Below, piece after piece: positions 9,376 to 17,120 of a stretch of 64,000 bases of DNA. The stretch is from Acidobacteria bacterium UBA2990. GTDB lineage: Bacteria; Acidobacteriota; Vicinamibacteria; Vicinamibacterales; UBA8438. Where the stretch lies: assembly GCA_002347025.1 (NCBI GenBank), contig DEAE01000012.1, forward strand, positions 186,378 to 250,377. Reading direction: 5' to 3'. A program made the translations under genes and the position numbers. The notes beneath the pieces were generated by a model. That model saw only the letters and a list, made by a program, of their open reading frames with translations. It was not told the DNA's origin and did not search any database. The first letter of the stretch is position 1. The number at the start of each line of letters is the position of its first letter.

Positions 9376-9516
9376 TTCTGGAGGATATCACCCAAGAACC
9401 AAGAGGCGGGAAACCGGAAGTCAGTTTGGTATAAGACGTTTCCATGACCCTGTATGGGTCGAGAGACTCCTGGCACCAGTACCAAGTTGGGAAGTCAAGT
9501 GGGATAAGATTAAAAG

Positions 9517-10734
9517 GTGACAACGTCAGTGTCAGCACCAATCCCGGTGGGTCATCGCCTTGAGGATTTCTCCTACGCGATCCGCAATGTGGTTGCAGCA
9601 GCCAAAAAAGCTGAAGCTACTGGACAACAGGTAAAGTATCTCAATATCGGCGATCCGGTCGCCTTCGGCTTCCAAACACCCCCACACCTTGTTGATGCTG
9701 TCGAGAAAGCTATCAGAGATGGTTCAAATGGTTATACCCCAGCCGCAGGAATCTGGAAAGTAAGGGAGGCCGTGGCCGCCTCCTATTCGACTTCTGGGGC
9801 TGCTATCGATCCAGACCGCGTTATTTTGACATCTGGCACATCCGAAGGAATAGAACTGGTACTCTCAGTCTTAGTCAATCCCGGCGACGAGGTCCTCATA
9901 CCAGTACCCACATACCCGTTTTACACTGCATCCTTGACCAAGCTTGGCGCTCGGAGCATCTATTACCGTACCGATCCAAACCACGGGTGGATGCCAGACC
10001 TTGAACACATCAAAAGTCAGATCGGTCCGAGGACAAGGGCAATCGTGATGATTGATCCTAACAACCCGACCGGTGCGGTGTACTCGAGTGAAATCCGTCG
10101 AAAACTTCTCGAACTGGTGGATCGCCACAACCTAGTAATCCTCGCAGATGAAGTATATGCAGACCTTTCTTACGACGAACCGGTTCTACCGCTGGCAGCT
10201 ATAAATCCAGATGCCCCTGTTATCTCCTTTTCATCGATTTCCAAGGCCTATCGGGCCCCTGGGTGGCGAGCGGGCTGGCTGGCTGTGAACGGTGGCGTGC
10301 GTCTTGACGCAGTGTTAGCTGCTACCCACGAACTAGCAGATGGTCGATTGTGTAGCACGGGCCCGATGCAATACGCCATCCTAGCAGCACTAACTGGCGA
10401 CAACAGCCACAAGGAAGCCTTCATTGACTCGCTTCGCGAGCGAGCAGAGGTAACCAGTAAGCGGCTGAATGCAATCGAAGGGATATCTTGTGTCCCGCCG
10501 CGGGCGGCATTTTACGCCATGCCAAAGGTCGAACTCCCACCGGGTCGCACAGATCAAGACTTCGTCTTTGGGCTTTTGCACAAAACAGGGCTTCTATGTG
10601 TCTATGGCTCAGGATTCGGCACGGCTCCAAACGACGGTTTTTTTCGCATTGTGTTTCTCTCTCCGCCATCAGAACTCGATACCATTTATGATCGAGTTGC
10701 AGATTTCACCGCTATGTTCCGTAGAGAAGGCTAG
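9517..10734 (+). CDS. Class I/II PLP-dependent aminotransferase (AlaA/AspC-like)
   Basis: The 405-residue protein has the fold-type I features: YTPAAGIWKVREAVA (73-87), the IDPNNPTGAVY motif (179-189), ILADEVYADLSYD and the PLP lysine K243 in SSISKAYRAPGWRAGW. The PGWRxGW motif places it in the subfamily with AlaA/AlaT and aspartate aminotransferases of type I-gamma. It exchanges an amino group between an amino acid and a 2-oxo acid in the cytoplasm, most likely alanine-pyruvate or aspartate; the choice is inference. The start is a GTG with no ATG in range. Confidence 0.9.
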   Translation: MTTSVSAPIPVGHRLEDFSYAIRNVVAAAKKAEATGQQVKYLNIGDPVAFGFQTPPHLVDAVEKAIRDGSNGYTPAAGIWKVREAVAASYSTSGAAIDPDRVILTSGTSEGIELVLSVLVNPGDEVLIPVPTYPFYTASLTKLGARSIYYRTDPNHGWMPDLEHIKSQIGPRTRAIVMIDPNNPTGAVYSSEIRRKLLELVDRHNLVILADEVYADLSYDEPVLPLAAINPDAPVISFSSISKAYRAPGWRAGWLAVNGGVRLDAVLAATHELADGRLCSTGPMQYAILAALTGDNSHKEAFIDSLRERAEVTSKRLNAIEGISCVPPRAAFYAMPKVELPPGRTDQDFVFGLLHKTGLLCVYGSGFGTAPNDGFFRIVFLSPPSELDTIYDRVADFTAMFRREG

Positions 10735-11165
10735 GGCGGGCAAAAGCACCCGCTCCGCTTTTTCCAATTTAGTGATGCCTCGCTCTAATACCTACCACCT
10801 AACATTCGTCTACATCAAAACTTGCAAAGACAAACCCGGCCACAACTGAACACCAAGCTCGAGCTACCGTTTTAATCAACTAACCGCAGAATTTACCGAG
10901 TGCGCAGCAGGGTCGTGTTACGAAGGAAGCCCGCATCAGCGCTAAATAAGAGCCCAGAGAATGGACCTTGGCAGCCGGCGTCCTTGATATGATCCAAGGG
11001 TAAGTCCAGCGTCGGCTAAATTGTTCCGGAACACGAAGGTGCTTTTCTTGTATTGCGTTAGATCGACGGAGGTAGACAATTCCCTCCACAATGGGACCGC
11101 TATCACCTCCCTGTCGATTCGAATATTTAGTCAAGTGTCAGGTTAGAGACCTTGTGGAGGCAACA
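10735..11165. other. Intergenic region before dsbD, with a weak hairpin
   Basis: About 430 bases separate the aminotransferase and dsbD. Immediately after the aminotransferase stop, GCGGG (10736-10740) can pair with CCCGC (10749-10753), followed after three bases by GCTTTTT, a possible but weak terminator. The rest shows no convincing gene. The dsbD frame is open back to 11091 without a usable ribosome binding site. The dsbD promoter presumably lies here. Confidence 0.4.
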
Positions 11166-12929
11166 GTGAGCTCGAAAAACTATCTTGGCAGTTTGCCAGT
11201 GACTGCTTTGGCCTTGGTGATGCTTTCTGGAGTGATGACTGAGGTAGCAGGACAGCCGCCCACTGTCACAATTAACCCTGTGGTTGAAACCGACGCGGTT
11301 CATTCAGGCACTACAGCCAGGGTTGGACTAGAAATCACGCTTGATCCCGGGTTTCACGTCAATTCAAACGCACCCTTGGACGACCTCTTAATCCCAACCG
11401 CACTCACGCTCATCCCCCCGGAAGGGTTCGTCCTGCAAGGAATCGGGTTTCCCGACGCGATCCTTCTTGAGCAAGCAGGCGTCGAGGAACCACTCGCTGT
11501 ATTCGAAGAGGAGTTTTCCCTTGGAGCAGAGTTACACGTCGAAGAAGGGCTCTCCCCAGGAAGATACGTTATTCCCGGTGCACTGCGTTATCAAGCCTGC
11601 AATGATCGAATGTGCTTCAATCCGACGACTGCGGAAATCGAATTTGAGTTAAGAATTGTGCAACCGTCTCAGCCGCTCACCACCCTGAGAGCCGACCTTT
11701 TTTCCGGTCTGACAATGGGTGACCCGGCCTCGGGCACTGTAGCACCTGAGACCAACGCACCGATTGTCGACGATTTGTCGGTGATGGATACACTTGCCGG
11801 TTTTGAGATCTTGAGCACTACTGGTGGATACCTGGACAGTGAAGCGTTTCTGGGCTTTATGGATGGCGCCGAGTCCGGTGAAGGTGAGCGCGGTTGGTTT
11901 GAAGGACGAGGGCCGCTAGCGATTCTCGCACTGATTCTGCTAGGAGGGCTCGCCTTGAATTTGACTCCGTGCGTCCTACCGATGATACCGATCAATCTAG
12001 CGATCATTGGAGCTGGCGCAAAAGCCGGATCCAAAACGCGTGGGTTCGCACTTGGTGGAATCTATGGTCTTGCAATGGCCCTTGTATATGGGGCCCTAGG
12101 TTTGATCGTCATTCTGACTGCTGGAACTTTTGGTACCATCAATTCGTCACCGTGGTTCAACTTGGGAATTGCCTCACTATTTGTAGTGCTAGGCCTTGCG
12201 ATGTTCGACATCCTCGCCATCGATTTTTCGCGCCTCCAATCAAAATTTGCAATGGGTCACGACGGAAACGGATCCCTTGCTGTAGCCTTTGGAATGGGTG
12301 GTGTCGCAGCCCTTCTTGCCGGGGCGTGCGTGGCACCGGTAGTTATTCAGGTTATCGTTTTTTCAAGCAACCTCTACAACACAGGAACGACCATTGCCCT
12401 CGTTTTGCCATTCTTTCTTGGAATTGGCATGGCTCTGCCTTGGCCAGTGGCCGGTGCCGGGTTGTCATTTATGCCCAAGCCAGGTGCTTGGATGGTTCAT
12501 GTCAAGCATGCATTTGGAGTTTTCATACTCGGTACAGCCGTTTACTATGGTTATCTAAGTTATGGATTGTTCTCCCAACGTTGGGTCGACCCGTCTCAAG
12601 TTGCCGATAGTGTTCAAGAGTTGTTGGAAGAAGGCTGGCATGCCTCGCTTGGTCAAGGGCTCGCAACAGCACAAGCGGAGAACAAACTTGTGCTGGTGGA
12701 CATGTGGGCTACCTGGTGCAAGAACTGCTTAACCATGGACCAGACGACGCTAAAGAATCCCGTTATCGAGAGTGGGCTCGAAAACTACGTGAAGGTTAAA
12801 TTTCAAGCGGAAGACCTCGATGCCTCCCCAGCAAGAGAAATCCTGAAACACTTTGAAGGTATCGGTTTGCCAACTTATGCGATCCTTCGGCCAATGCCGG
12901 TTAGCCGGAATCAAGATTCCGGTTCCTAG
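11166..12929 (+). CDS. dsbD: DsbD-type protein-disulfide reductase
   Basis: The frame is open from 11091, but the start is taken as GTG 11166 because GGAGG lies five bases upstream and a signal peptide follows at once (587 residues). Order of parts: periplasmic alpha domain with the Cys pair in ACNDRMCFNPT; an eight-helix membrane beta domain with LNLTPCVLPMIP and GACVAPVVIQ, the conserved Cys in each half; and a C-terminal thioredoxin-like gamma domain with WCKNC (C518, C521). It carries electrons from cytoplasmic thioredoxin to periplasmic thiol proteins or cytochrome c maturation. It is followed by a small lipoprotein gene. Confidence 0.93.
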   Translation: MSSKNYLGSLPVTALALVMLSGVMTEVAGQPPTVTINPVVETDAVHSGTTARVGLEITLDPGFHVNSNAPLDDLLIPTALTLIPPEGFVLQGIGFPDAILLEQAGVEEPLAVFEEEFSLGAELHVEEGLSPGRYVIPGALRYQACNDRMCFNPTTAEIEFELRIVQPSQPLTTLRADLFSGLTMGDPASGTVAPETNAPIVDDLSVMDTLAGFEILSTTGGYLDSEAFLGFMDGAESGEGERGWFEGRGPLAILALILLGGLALNLTPCVLPMIPINLAIIGAGAKAGSKTRGFALGGIYGLAMALVYGALGLIVILTAGTFGTINSSPWFNLGIASLFVVLGLAMFDILAIDFSRLQSKFAMGHDGNGSLAVAFGMGGVAALLAGACVAPVVIQVIVFSSNLYNTGTTIALVLPFFLGIGMALPWPVAGAGLSFMPKPGAWMVHVKHAFGVFILGTAVYYGYLSYGLFSQRWVDPSQVADSVQELLEEGWHASLGQGLATAQAENKLVLVDMWATWCKNCLTMDQTTLKNPVIESGLENYVKVKFQAEDLDASPAREILKHFEGIGLPTYAILRPMPVSRNQDSGS

Positions 12930-12944
12930 CAAGAAGTTAGATTT

Positions 12945-13358
12945 GTGCCTATAAGAAGACTAGTATTCTCCGTCACTCTCCTCAGTGTCCTTCAGCTAGC
13001 AGGATGCACCGCCCAGCCTGGCGAACTAAGCCTCAGGAACTCTTTCGCCGCACAAATTGCCGCGGTAGAAGGTGTTAGGAACTTCGAAGACAGCGGTCAG
13101 GTTCTCAATTTCACGGGCCCAGACGGTGAAGGGGGCAGTAGCGTTTGGAGGATCGAGATTAACTCAACGACCCTTGAACCTAGAGCTGACGAGAGACTAC
13201 CTTTCGCAGGCCATGTAGTGTCGTCCTGGTATCAGAACCTAGAACTGGTTGAATTCTTGGGAACAATGTCCAGGTTGCCACAAGTTTACCTAGATGCCGG
13301 GGTGGCTCAAGAATGTTATGCGCTTTGGGACTTAGAAGTTGATGATTGGGATTGGTAA
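12945..13358 (+). CDS. Small lipoprotein of unknown function
   Basis: The 137-residue protein starts at GTG 12945, 15 bp after dsbD. It has a lipoprotein signal: MPIRR, a hydrophobic core, then the lipobox LQLAGC with Cys21 as the lipidation site. The mature part is acidic and beta-rich with several Trp residues (SSVWRIEINS, VVSSWYQNLE, LWDLEVDDWDW). No family is recognised. The tight spacing behind dsbD suggests cotranscription and a role in the periplasm or outer membrane. Confidence 0.7.
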   Translation: MPIRRLVFSVTLLSVLQLAGCTAQPGELSLRNSFAAQIAAVEGVRNFEDSGQVLNFTGPDGEGGSSVWRIEINSTTLEPRADERLPFAGHVVSSWYQNLELVEFLGTMSRLPQVYLDAGVAQECYALWDLEVDDWDW

Positions 13359-13392
13359 TTAGTTTACCGAATCAGTCTGACCCAAAGCCTTA

Positions 13393-14304
13393 CTACCGAG
13401 CTCTTTCAATCTGCGTAGGAACCCTCACACTCAAAGCACCTGGATGAATCATCACGTCAAGCGAAACACCTCCCTGCCCAACCTCCCCGTCAACGTGATA
13501 CCGAATTGGGTGGGGTCCGCCAATCCTTGTACAGCGAACGGGCTTCGACCGCACTTTGGAATCCTGGTTGATCGTACCAGTAAATAGCCGTCTGGCACTC
13601 CACAGCATTCTCAGGGGTCCAATTGGGTCAACTATCACAAGCTCCAGAAAACCATCATCTAGTTTTGCATCTGGCGCGATGAGCGCCCCGTTACCGTACT
13701 GCCTGCCGTTAGCATGTTCTACCAACAGCACCGTCTGTCGAGTCGTCACTCCTTCACTCGTTATTTGGTATGTTTCAGGCATGATACCGAACAGCTGTAC
13801 TAGAGCGGCCTTAAGGTAGCCAAGGAGCCCACGTTTCTTCAACTGTTCAAACCGGTAAGCCACTGACGCAGCTAACCCGACACCCGCGATGTTTACGAAG
13901 TAGCGGTCTCCCAACTGCCCAACATCAATCCTCAGGTCTCTGCCACTTGCTACGGTCTCTATCGCACGGTCCGGGCGTAGACTAATACCCAAATCTCGAG
14001 CCAGGCCGTTGCCAGACCCTGATGGAACTATCCCAAGCACTGCGTCCTTGAACACCAAGGCTGAGGCAACCTCGTTAACTGTCCCATCCCCACCCCATGC
14101 AATTATTGGTGAAAATCCCCGACGAGCAAACTCCGTAGCGAGCAGTCGCCCGTGACCTCGATATTCAGTAAAAACTACTTCGTTAGGAAGACCCGCTAAG
14201 CTACATGCTTTGTAAGCATCTTCTGCCAGCTGTTGTCTGGTTCGAGACGCTGCACCAGCCTTGGGGTTGATGATAACCGCGGCACGGGTGTTGGACACAC
14301 TCAT
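13393..14304 (-). CDS. Diacylglycerol/lipid kinase family protein (YegS/DgkB-like)
   Basis: The 303-residue protein has the catalytic-domain signatures VIINPKAGAAS (near residue 10), AWGGDGTVNEVASAL (near 69) and IVPSGSGNGLARDLG (near 93). The C-terminal beta-rich domain (NGALIAPDAKLDDGFLEL) is typical of the family. It transfers phosphate from ATP to a lipid such as diacylglycerol; the exact lipid is unknown. Length and motifs are complete. It converges on the lipoprotein gene with a 34-bp gap and is divergent from the membrane sensor gene, 76 bp away from its start. Confidence 0.88.
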   Translation of the reverse strand: MSVSNTRAAVIINPKAGAASRTRQQLAEDAYKACSLAGLPNEVVFTEYRGHGRLLATEFARRGFSPIIAWGGDGTVNEVASALVFKDAVLGIVPSGSGNGLARDLGISLRPDRAIETVASGRDLRIDVGQLGDRYFVNIAGVGLAASVAYRFEQLKKRGLLGYLKAALVQLFGIMPETYQITSEGVTTRQTVLLVEHANGRQYGNGALIAPDAKLDDGFLELVIVDPIGPLRMLWSARRLFTGTINQDSKVRSKPVRCTRIGGPHPIRYHVDGEVGQGGVSLDVMIHPGALSVRVPTQIERAR

Positions 14305-14380
14305 CTGGTCACCATGTAAATCTGCAAAACGAGACGGGCTCCATCCCGAATCGACCGACGATGGTATAGTAACGGTAAGT

Positions 14381-15592
14381 ATGGAACATCGCTGGGTTCG
14401 ATTCCTGGTTGTGGTCGCAGCGTTGGCAACCTTGGGATTGTCCGGCTATCAAATCAGGCGTTCCGAGCTTGTCGTCAAGGAAGAACAGAGCATCGAGAAT
14501 GTGTTCACCGAGCTCAGCTGGGCGTTAAGCCTAGAGCTAGCCGATCTGCGAGCCTCTCAGCAGGCCTATGTCGCCAATGGCCAAGATACCCATTACTGGA
14601 CCATAAGAGTCACTAACCATCTTGAGGCTGTGCGAACCAGCCTTGACAATCTCAGACGCCTGATCGTTAGTCCAGGCTCCGTAAACGCCCTAGACGGTGC
14701 AGACGAGGCAATTGCAAGTCTGGAACGGGTCGATCGGCAAGCACGCGAACACACAGACCGTGAGCAGATTCTTCTAGCTTCCGATTTGATCTTCACCGAC
14801 GGCCTTGAGCTAGCAAATCGTGCGGCTGAGCAGGTAGAGCTAGCTCGCGCGACCGAACGGGCAACACGTAACGAAACCGTTAGGGCTACCCGCGCTACCC
14901 AAGCACAACTACTTGCAACAGGCACCGGAATCGGCATTCTCGCTTTGCTTCTGCTCGCACCCCTGAGGCGCCCTGCAGCCAGAAGCACAACGTCCGAATC
15001 CGACGAGTTCCAAACTACTGGCTCCGACACTCTAGATCTAAGGGACTACCCTGTTTCAGGCGACGGAACCAACGGTCCGCTAACGAGTGATGTTTCTGTC
15101 GACCACGGGTCTGCATCGCAGCTTCAGGAAGCAGCGGAACTATGCACCGATCTGGGTGGCCTTACCGATGTAAGCGGTCTCCCAGACCTATTAGCAAGAG
15201 CTGCCGCACTGATCAATGCAAGCGGTCTCATCCTTTGGGTGAAGGACACTAATGGTGGTACGCTTCGTGCAGCCGGAGAATACGGTTACGGTCAAGATTT
15301 TCTGCAACGGATCAACTCGATTCCTGACGACGGAAACAACCCCACCGCTAAAGCGTTTCGCGAATCGAGTCTACAGGTTGTTCCGAACGGTAACTCCACG
15401 AACGGCGCCCTTGCACAGCCGCTACTGGTGAACAACCATTGTGTTGGTGTTCTGTCAGCCGAATTACGAGATGGGTGGGAGTCAAGAAACGACGTTCATG
15501 CGATCACCACTATTTTGGCAGCTCAACTCGCATCGCTGATTCCAACAGACGTTCCAACCAAGTCAGACACCGCCGCTGCAGCACACGGTTAG
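14381..15592 (+). CDS. Membrane sensor protein with GAF domain, no kinase domain
   Basis: The frame opens at 14261 inside the lipid kinase gene, but ATG 14381 directly precedes the first membrane helix (MEHRW, then a hydrophobic run to about residue 22), giving 403 residues. A periplasmic helical domain (about 25-175), resembling CHASE3-type four-helix sensors, is followed by a second helix (about 178-196). A linker rich in Ser/Thr/Asp and a GAF domain (about 245-390) complete the protein. No H-box, ATP-binding or cyclase domain follows, so it must act through a partner. The soluble hybrid histidine kinase downstream is a candidate; that pairing is inference. Confidence 0.7.
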   Translation: MEHRWVRFLVVVAALATLGLSGYQIRRSELVVKEEQSIENVFTELSWALSLELADLRASQQAYVANGQDTHYWTIRVTNHLEAVRTSLDNLRRLIVSPGSVNALDGADEAIASLERVDRQAREHTDREQILLASDLIFTDGLELANRAAEQVELARATERATRNETVRATRATQAQLLATGTGIGILALLLLAPLRRPAARSTTSESDEFQTTGSDTLDLRDYPVSGDGTNGPLTSDVSVDHGSASQLQEAAELCTDLGGLTDVSGLPDLLARAAALINASGLILWVKDTNGGTLRAAGEYGYGQDFLQRINSIPDDGNNPTAKAFRESSLQVVPNGNSTNGALAQPLLVNNHCVGVLSAELRDGWESRNDVHAITTILAAQLASLIPTDVPTKSDTAAAAHG

Positions 15593-15889
15593 GAAGAGAG
15601 GGACCCTCATAGTGGTCCGCCACTCCCCAGTGCCATTACTGATGTCCCGGTCCAAGTCAACGCCGGTCTTTGCCGAGATCATACCGGGACAACTTCTCAC
15701 ACCCCCGCGGCAACAGTGAGAGCTTCTTGGCCCTAGATATCCACAGCCTTATATAGGGTGTAGCCTTCGCCCCTTGGAATTGGCATCCAACGCAAACCAC
15801 TAAAAAGCAAACGAGTCTATCGCAGAGGCCAGCTTTGACCTCTAGACAGGACTGACCAACTTCGATGCTAATGGCGGTTCGATTATACT
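15593..15889. other. Intergenic region before fabZ-like gene
   Basis: About 297 bases without a gene. It contains one weak repeat (GGACC at 15601-15605 with GGTCC at 15614-15618) just after the GAF-sensor stop. Nothing else is recognised. Confidence 0.4.
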
Positions 15890-16345
15890 GTGGCGATGGA
15901 CCCGTTGAATTTACCGCTCGACTACACTGCTATAGAGCGCATTCTTCCCCACCGGTATCCATTCTTGCTCGTTGACCGAATAACGGAATTCGAGGTCGAT
16001 AAGCGGATCGTGGGTGTCAAGAACGTCTCCCTTAACGAGCGCTACCTAGCCCACCGCCCCGGCGAGAGGCCTGTGCTGCCACCGACCATCTTGACAGAAG
16101 CAGTGGCCCAGGTCGGTGCTATTCTGATTCTAGCTAAGCCGGAAAACCGGGAAAAACTAATCTACATTGTTGGCATCGAGCAAGTCCGCTATCGGCGCCC
16201 TGCCTATCCCGGGGATGTAGTCCACATCGAAGTTAGGGTGAAACGCTTACGAAGCCGCATGGGACAACTGCACGGCGTCGCCATGGCAAATAACAAGGTT
16301 GTTCTCGATGGTCGGATGACCTTTGCACTAGGTCCCACAACCTGA
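15890..16345 (+). CDS. fabZ: FabZ-like 3-hydroxyacyl-ACP dehydratase, divergent active-site loop
   Basis: The 151-residue hot-dog-fold protein opens with ILPHRYPFLLVDRITEFE and carries the strand VGIEQVRYRRPAYPGDVV, both diagnostic for FabZ. It would dehydrate (3R)-hydroxyacyl-ACP in fatty acid synthesis. The catalytic block reads AHRPGERPVLPPTILTEA instead of the usual GHFPGxPxMPGVLxxEA. The His (H55) and Glu (E70) are both present, but the loop is one residue longer and the PGV turn is PPT. The start is GTG 15890 or ATG 15896. No lpx genes are adjacent, unlike many fabZ loci. Confidence 0.8.
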   Translation: MAMDPLNLPLDYTAIERILPHRYPFLLVDRITEFEVDKRIVGVKNVSLNERYLAHRPGERPVLPPTILTEAVAQVGAILILAKPENREKLIYIVGIEQVRYRRPAYPGDVVHIEVRVKRLRSRMGQLHGVAMANNKVVLDGRMTFALGPTT

Positions 16346-16413
16346 ACCTGACTCGCTAGTCTCCAACCAGTCCCACAAAGTGTTACCGTAAGGACACTTT
16401 CTTCCCTCTTCCA

Positions 16414-17064
16414 ATGATAGAATCTAACAATATGGGTTCAAAACGATCAAAGCGAGAGAGGCAGGTTCCCAGACACCCTGTAGAAAACGTCGAAAATCGA
16501 GCGAAACCATTCCCTTGGTTATTGATTGTCGCCAGCGTGGTCATCGCTACGGGTGGGGGTTTGTTTCTGTTCGGCACAACAAGCCAGCAGGCACCTGCCG
16601 ACACTAGGCCGACCGACGACATCGCAGCCACCAATGCAGTCGGGAATAACGCTTCAGTAGCTTCGGCTTCCACATTCGAGAATCTGGACGACCTACCCCT
16701 GCCGCCGCTTCCGTACATGAACCAGACAGCTGGTCCACCAGATCTCATGAGGCAGGCCTATATATTCGCAGCTCGGCACCCAGAGATCCTGGACTACGTG
16801 CCCTGTTATTGTGGCTGCGGACAGACCGACGGACACGTCGGGAACACCGATTGTTTCGTTGCATCACGGGCGCCCAATGGGCAGGTAATGGAATGGGCCA
16901 CACACGGCATGACTTGAACGCACTGCCTTGCTGTCGCGCGTGACGCGATGCAAATGCATGCTCTCGGGGCCTCATCAGCCGATATTCAAAGCGCAGTGAT
17001 GACCAAATACGCGTCTCAGGCTTCTTACGCGACGCCGACCCCACCTGCGCCAGTCTCAAACTAA
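16414..17064 (+). CDS. PCYCGCG-motif membrane-anchored protein, candidate selenoprotein (in-frame TGA at 16915-16917)
   Basis: Read straight through one TGA, this frame gives 216 residues. It has a basic N-terminus, one membrane helix (about 34-54), a Pro/Ser/Ala-rich linker, and the domain with PCYCGCG (130-136) and DCF (146-148). The TGA is codon 168, then THCLAVARDAMQMH continues to a Pro/Thr-rich end and TAA at 17062. The PCYCGC-motif family, as I know it, ends with a CxxC helix and a short Pro/Thr-rich tail. The TGA replaces the first Cys of that pair, giving Sec168-x-x-Cys171. A SECIS-like hairpin follows. Conventional calling would stop at 16917 (167 residues). ATG 16432 is an alternative start. 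A mutated Cys codon cannot be excluded. The protein's function is unknown. Confidence 0.75.
16928..16953 (+). promoter_or_regulatory. Candidate bacterial SECIS element
   Basis: TTGC (16928-16931) pairs with GCAA (16950-16953), G33 pairs with T49 as a wobble (last two digits of position), and TCGCG (16934-16938) pairs with CGCGA (16944-16948). U32 is left as a single bulge. The apical loop is CGTGA (16939-16943) with G in second position, and lies 21 nt after the TGA. Known bacterial SECIS elements are short hairpins just 3' of UGA, with a small loop carrying an early G at roughly 16-37 nt; the E. coli fdhF element also has a bulged U. All points agree, but the fit was judged by eye. Confidence 0.65.
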
Positions 17065-17120
17065 TGCTGAAATCTCGGTCGTCTATTTCGCCGCCGGGAT
17101 ATTGCAACCTATAATTCAAC

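Noticed and set aside
11091..11165. Upstream start for dsbD at 11091
   Set aside because: The GTG at 11166 has GGAGG at ideal spacing and directly starts a signal peptide; the longer form would bury the signal behind 25 residues.
16414..16917. Treating the PCYCGCG gene as a normal 167-residue protein ending at TGA
   Set aside because: The frame continues with plausible family sequence for 48 codons and a SECIS-like hairpin follows, so a simple stop is less likely than readthrough.
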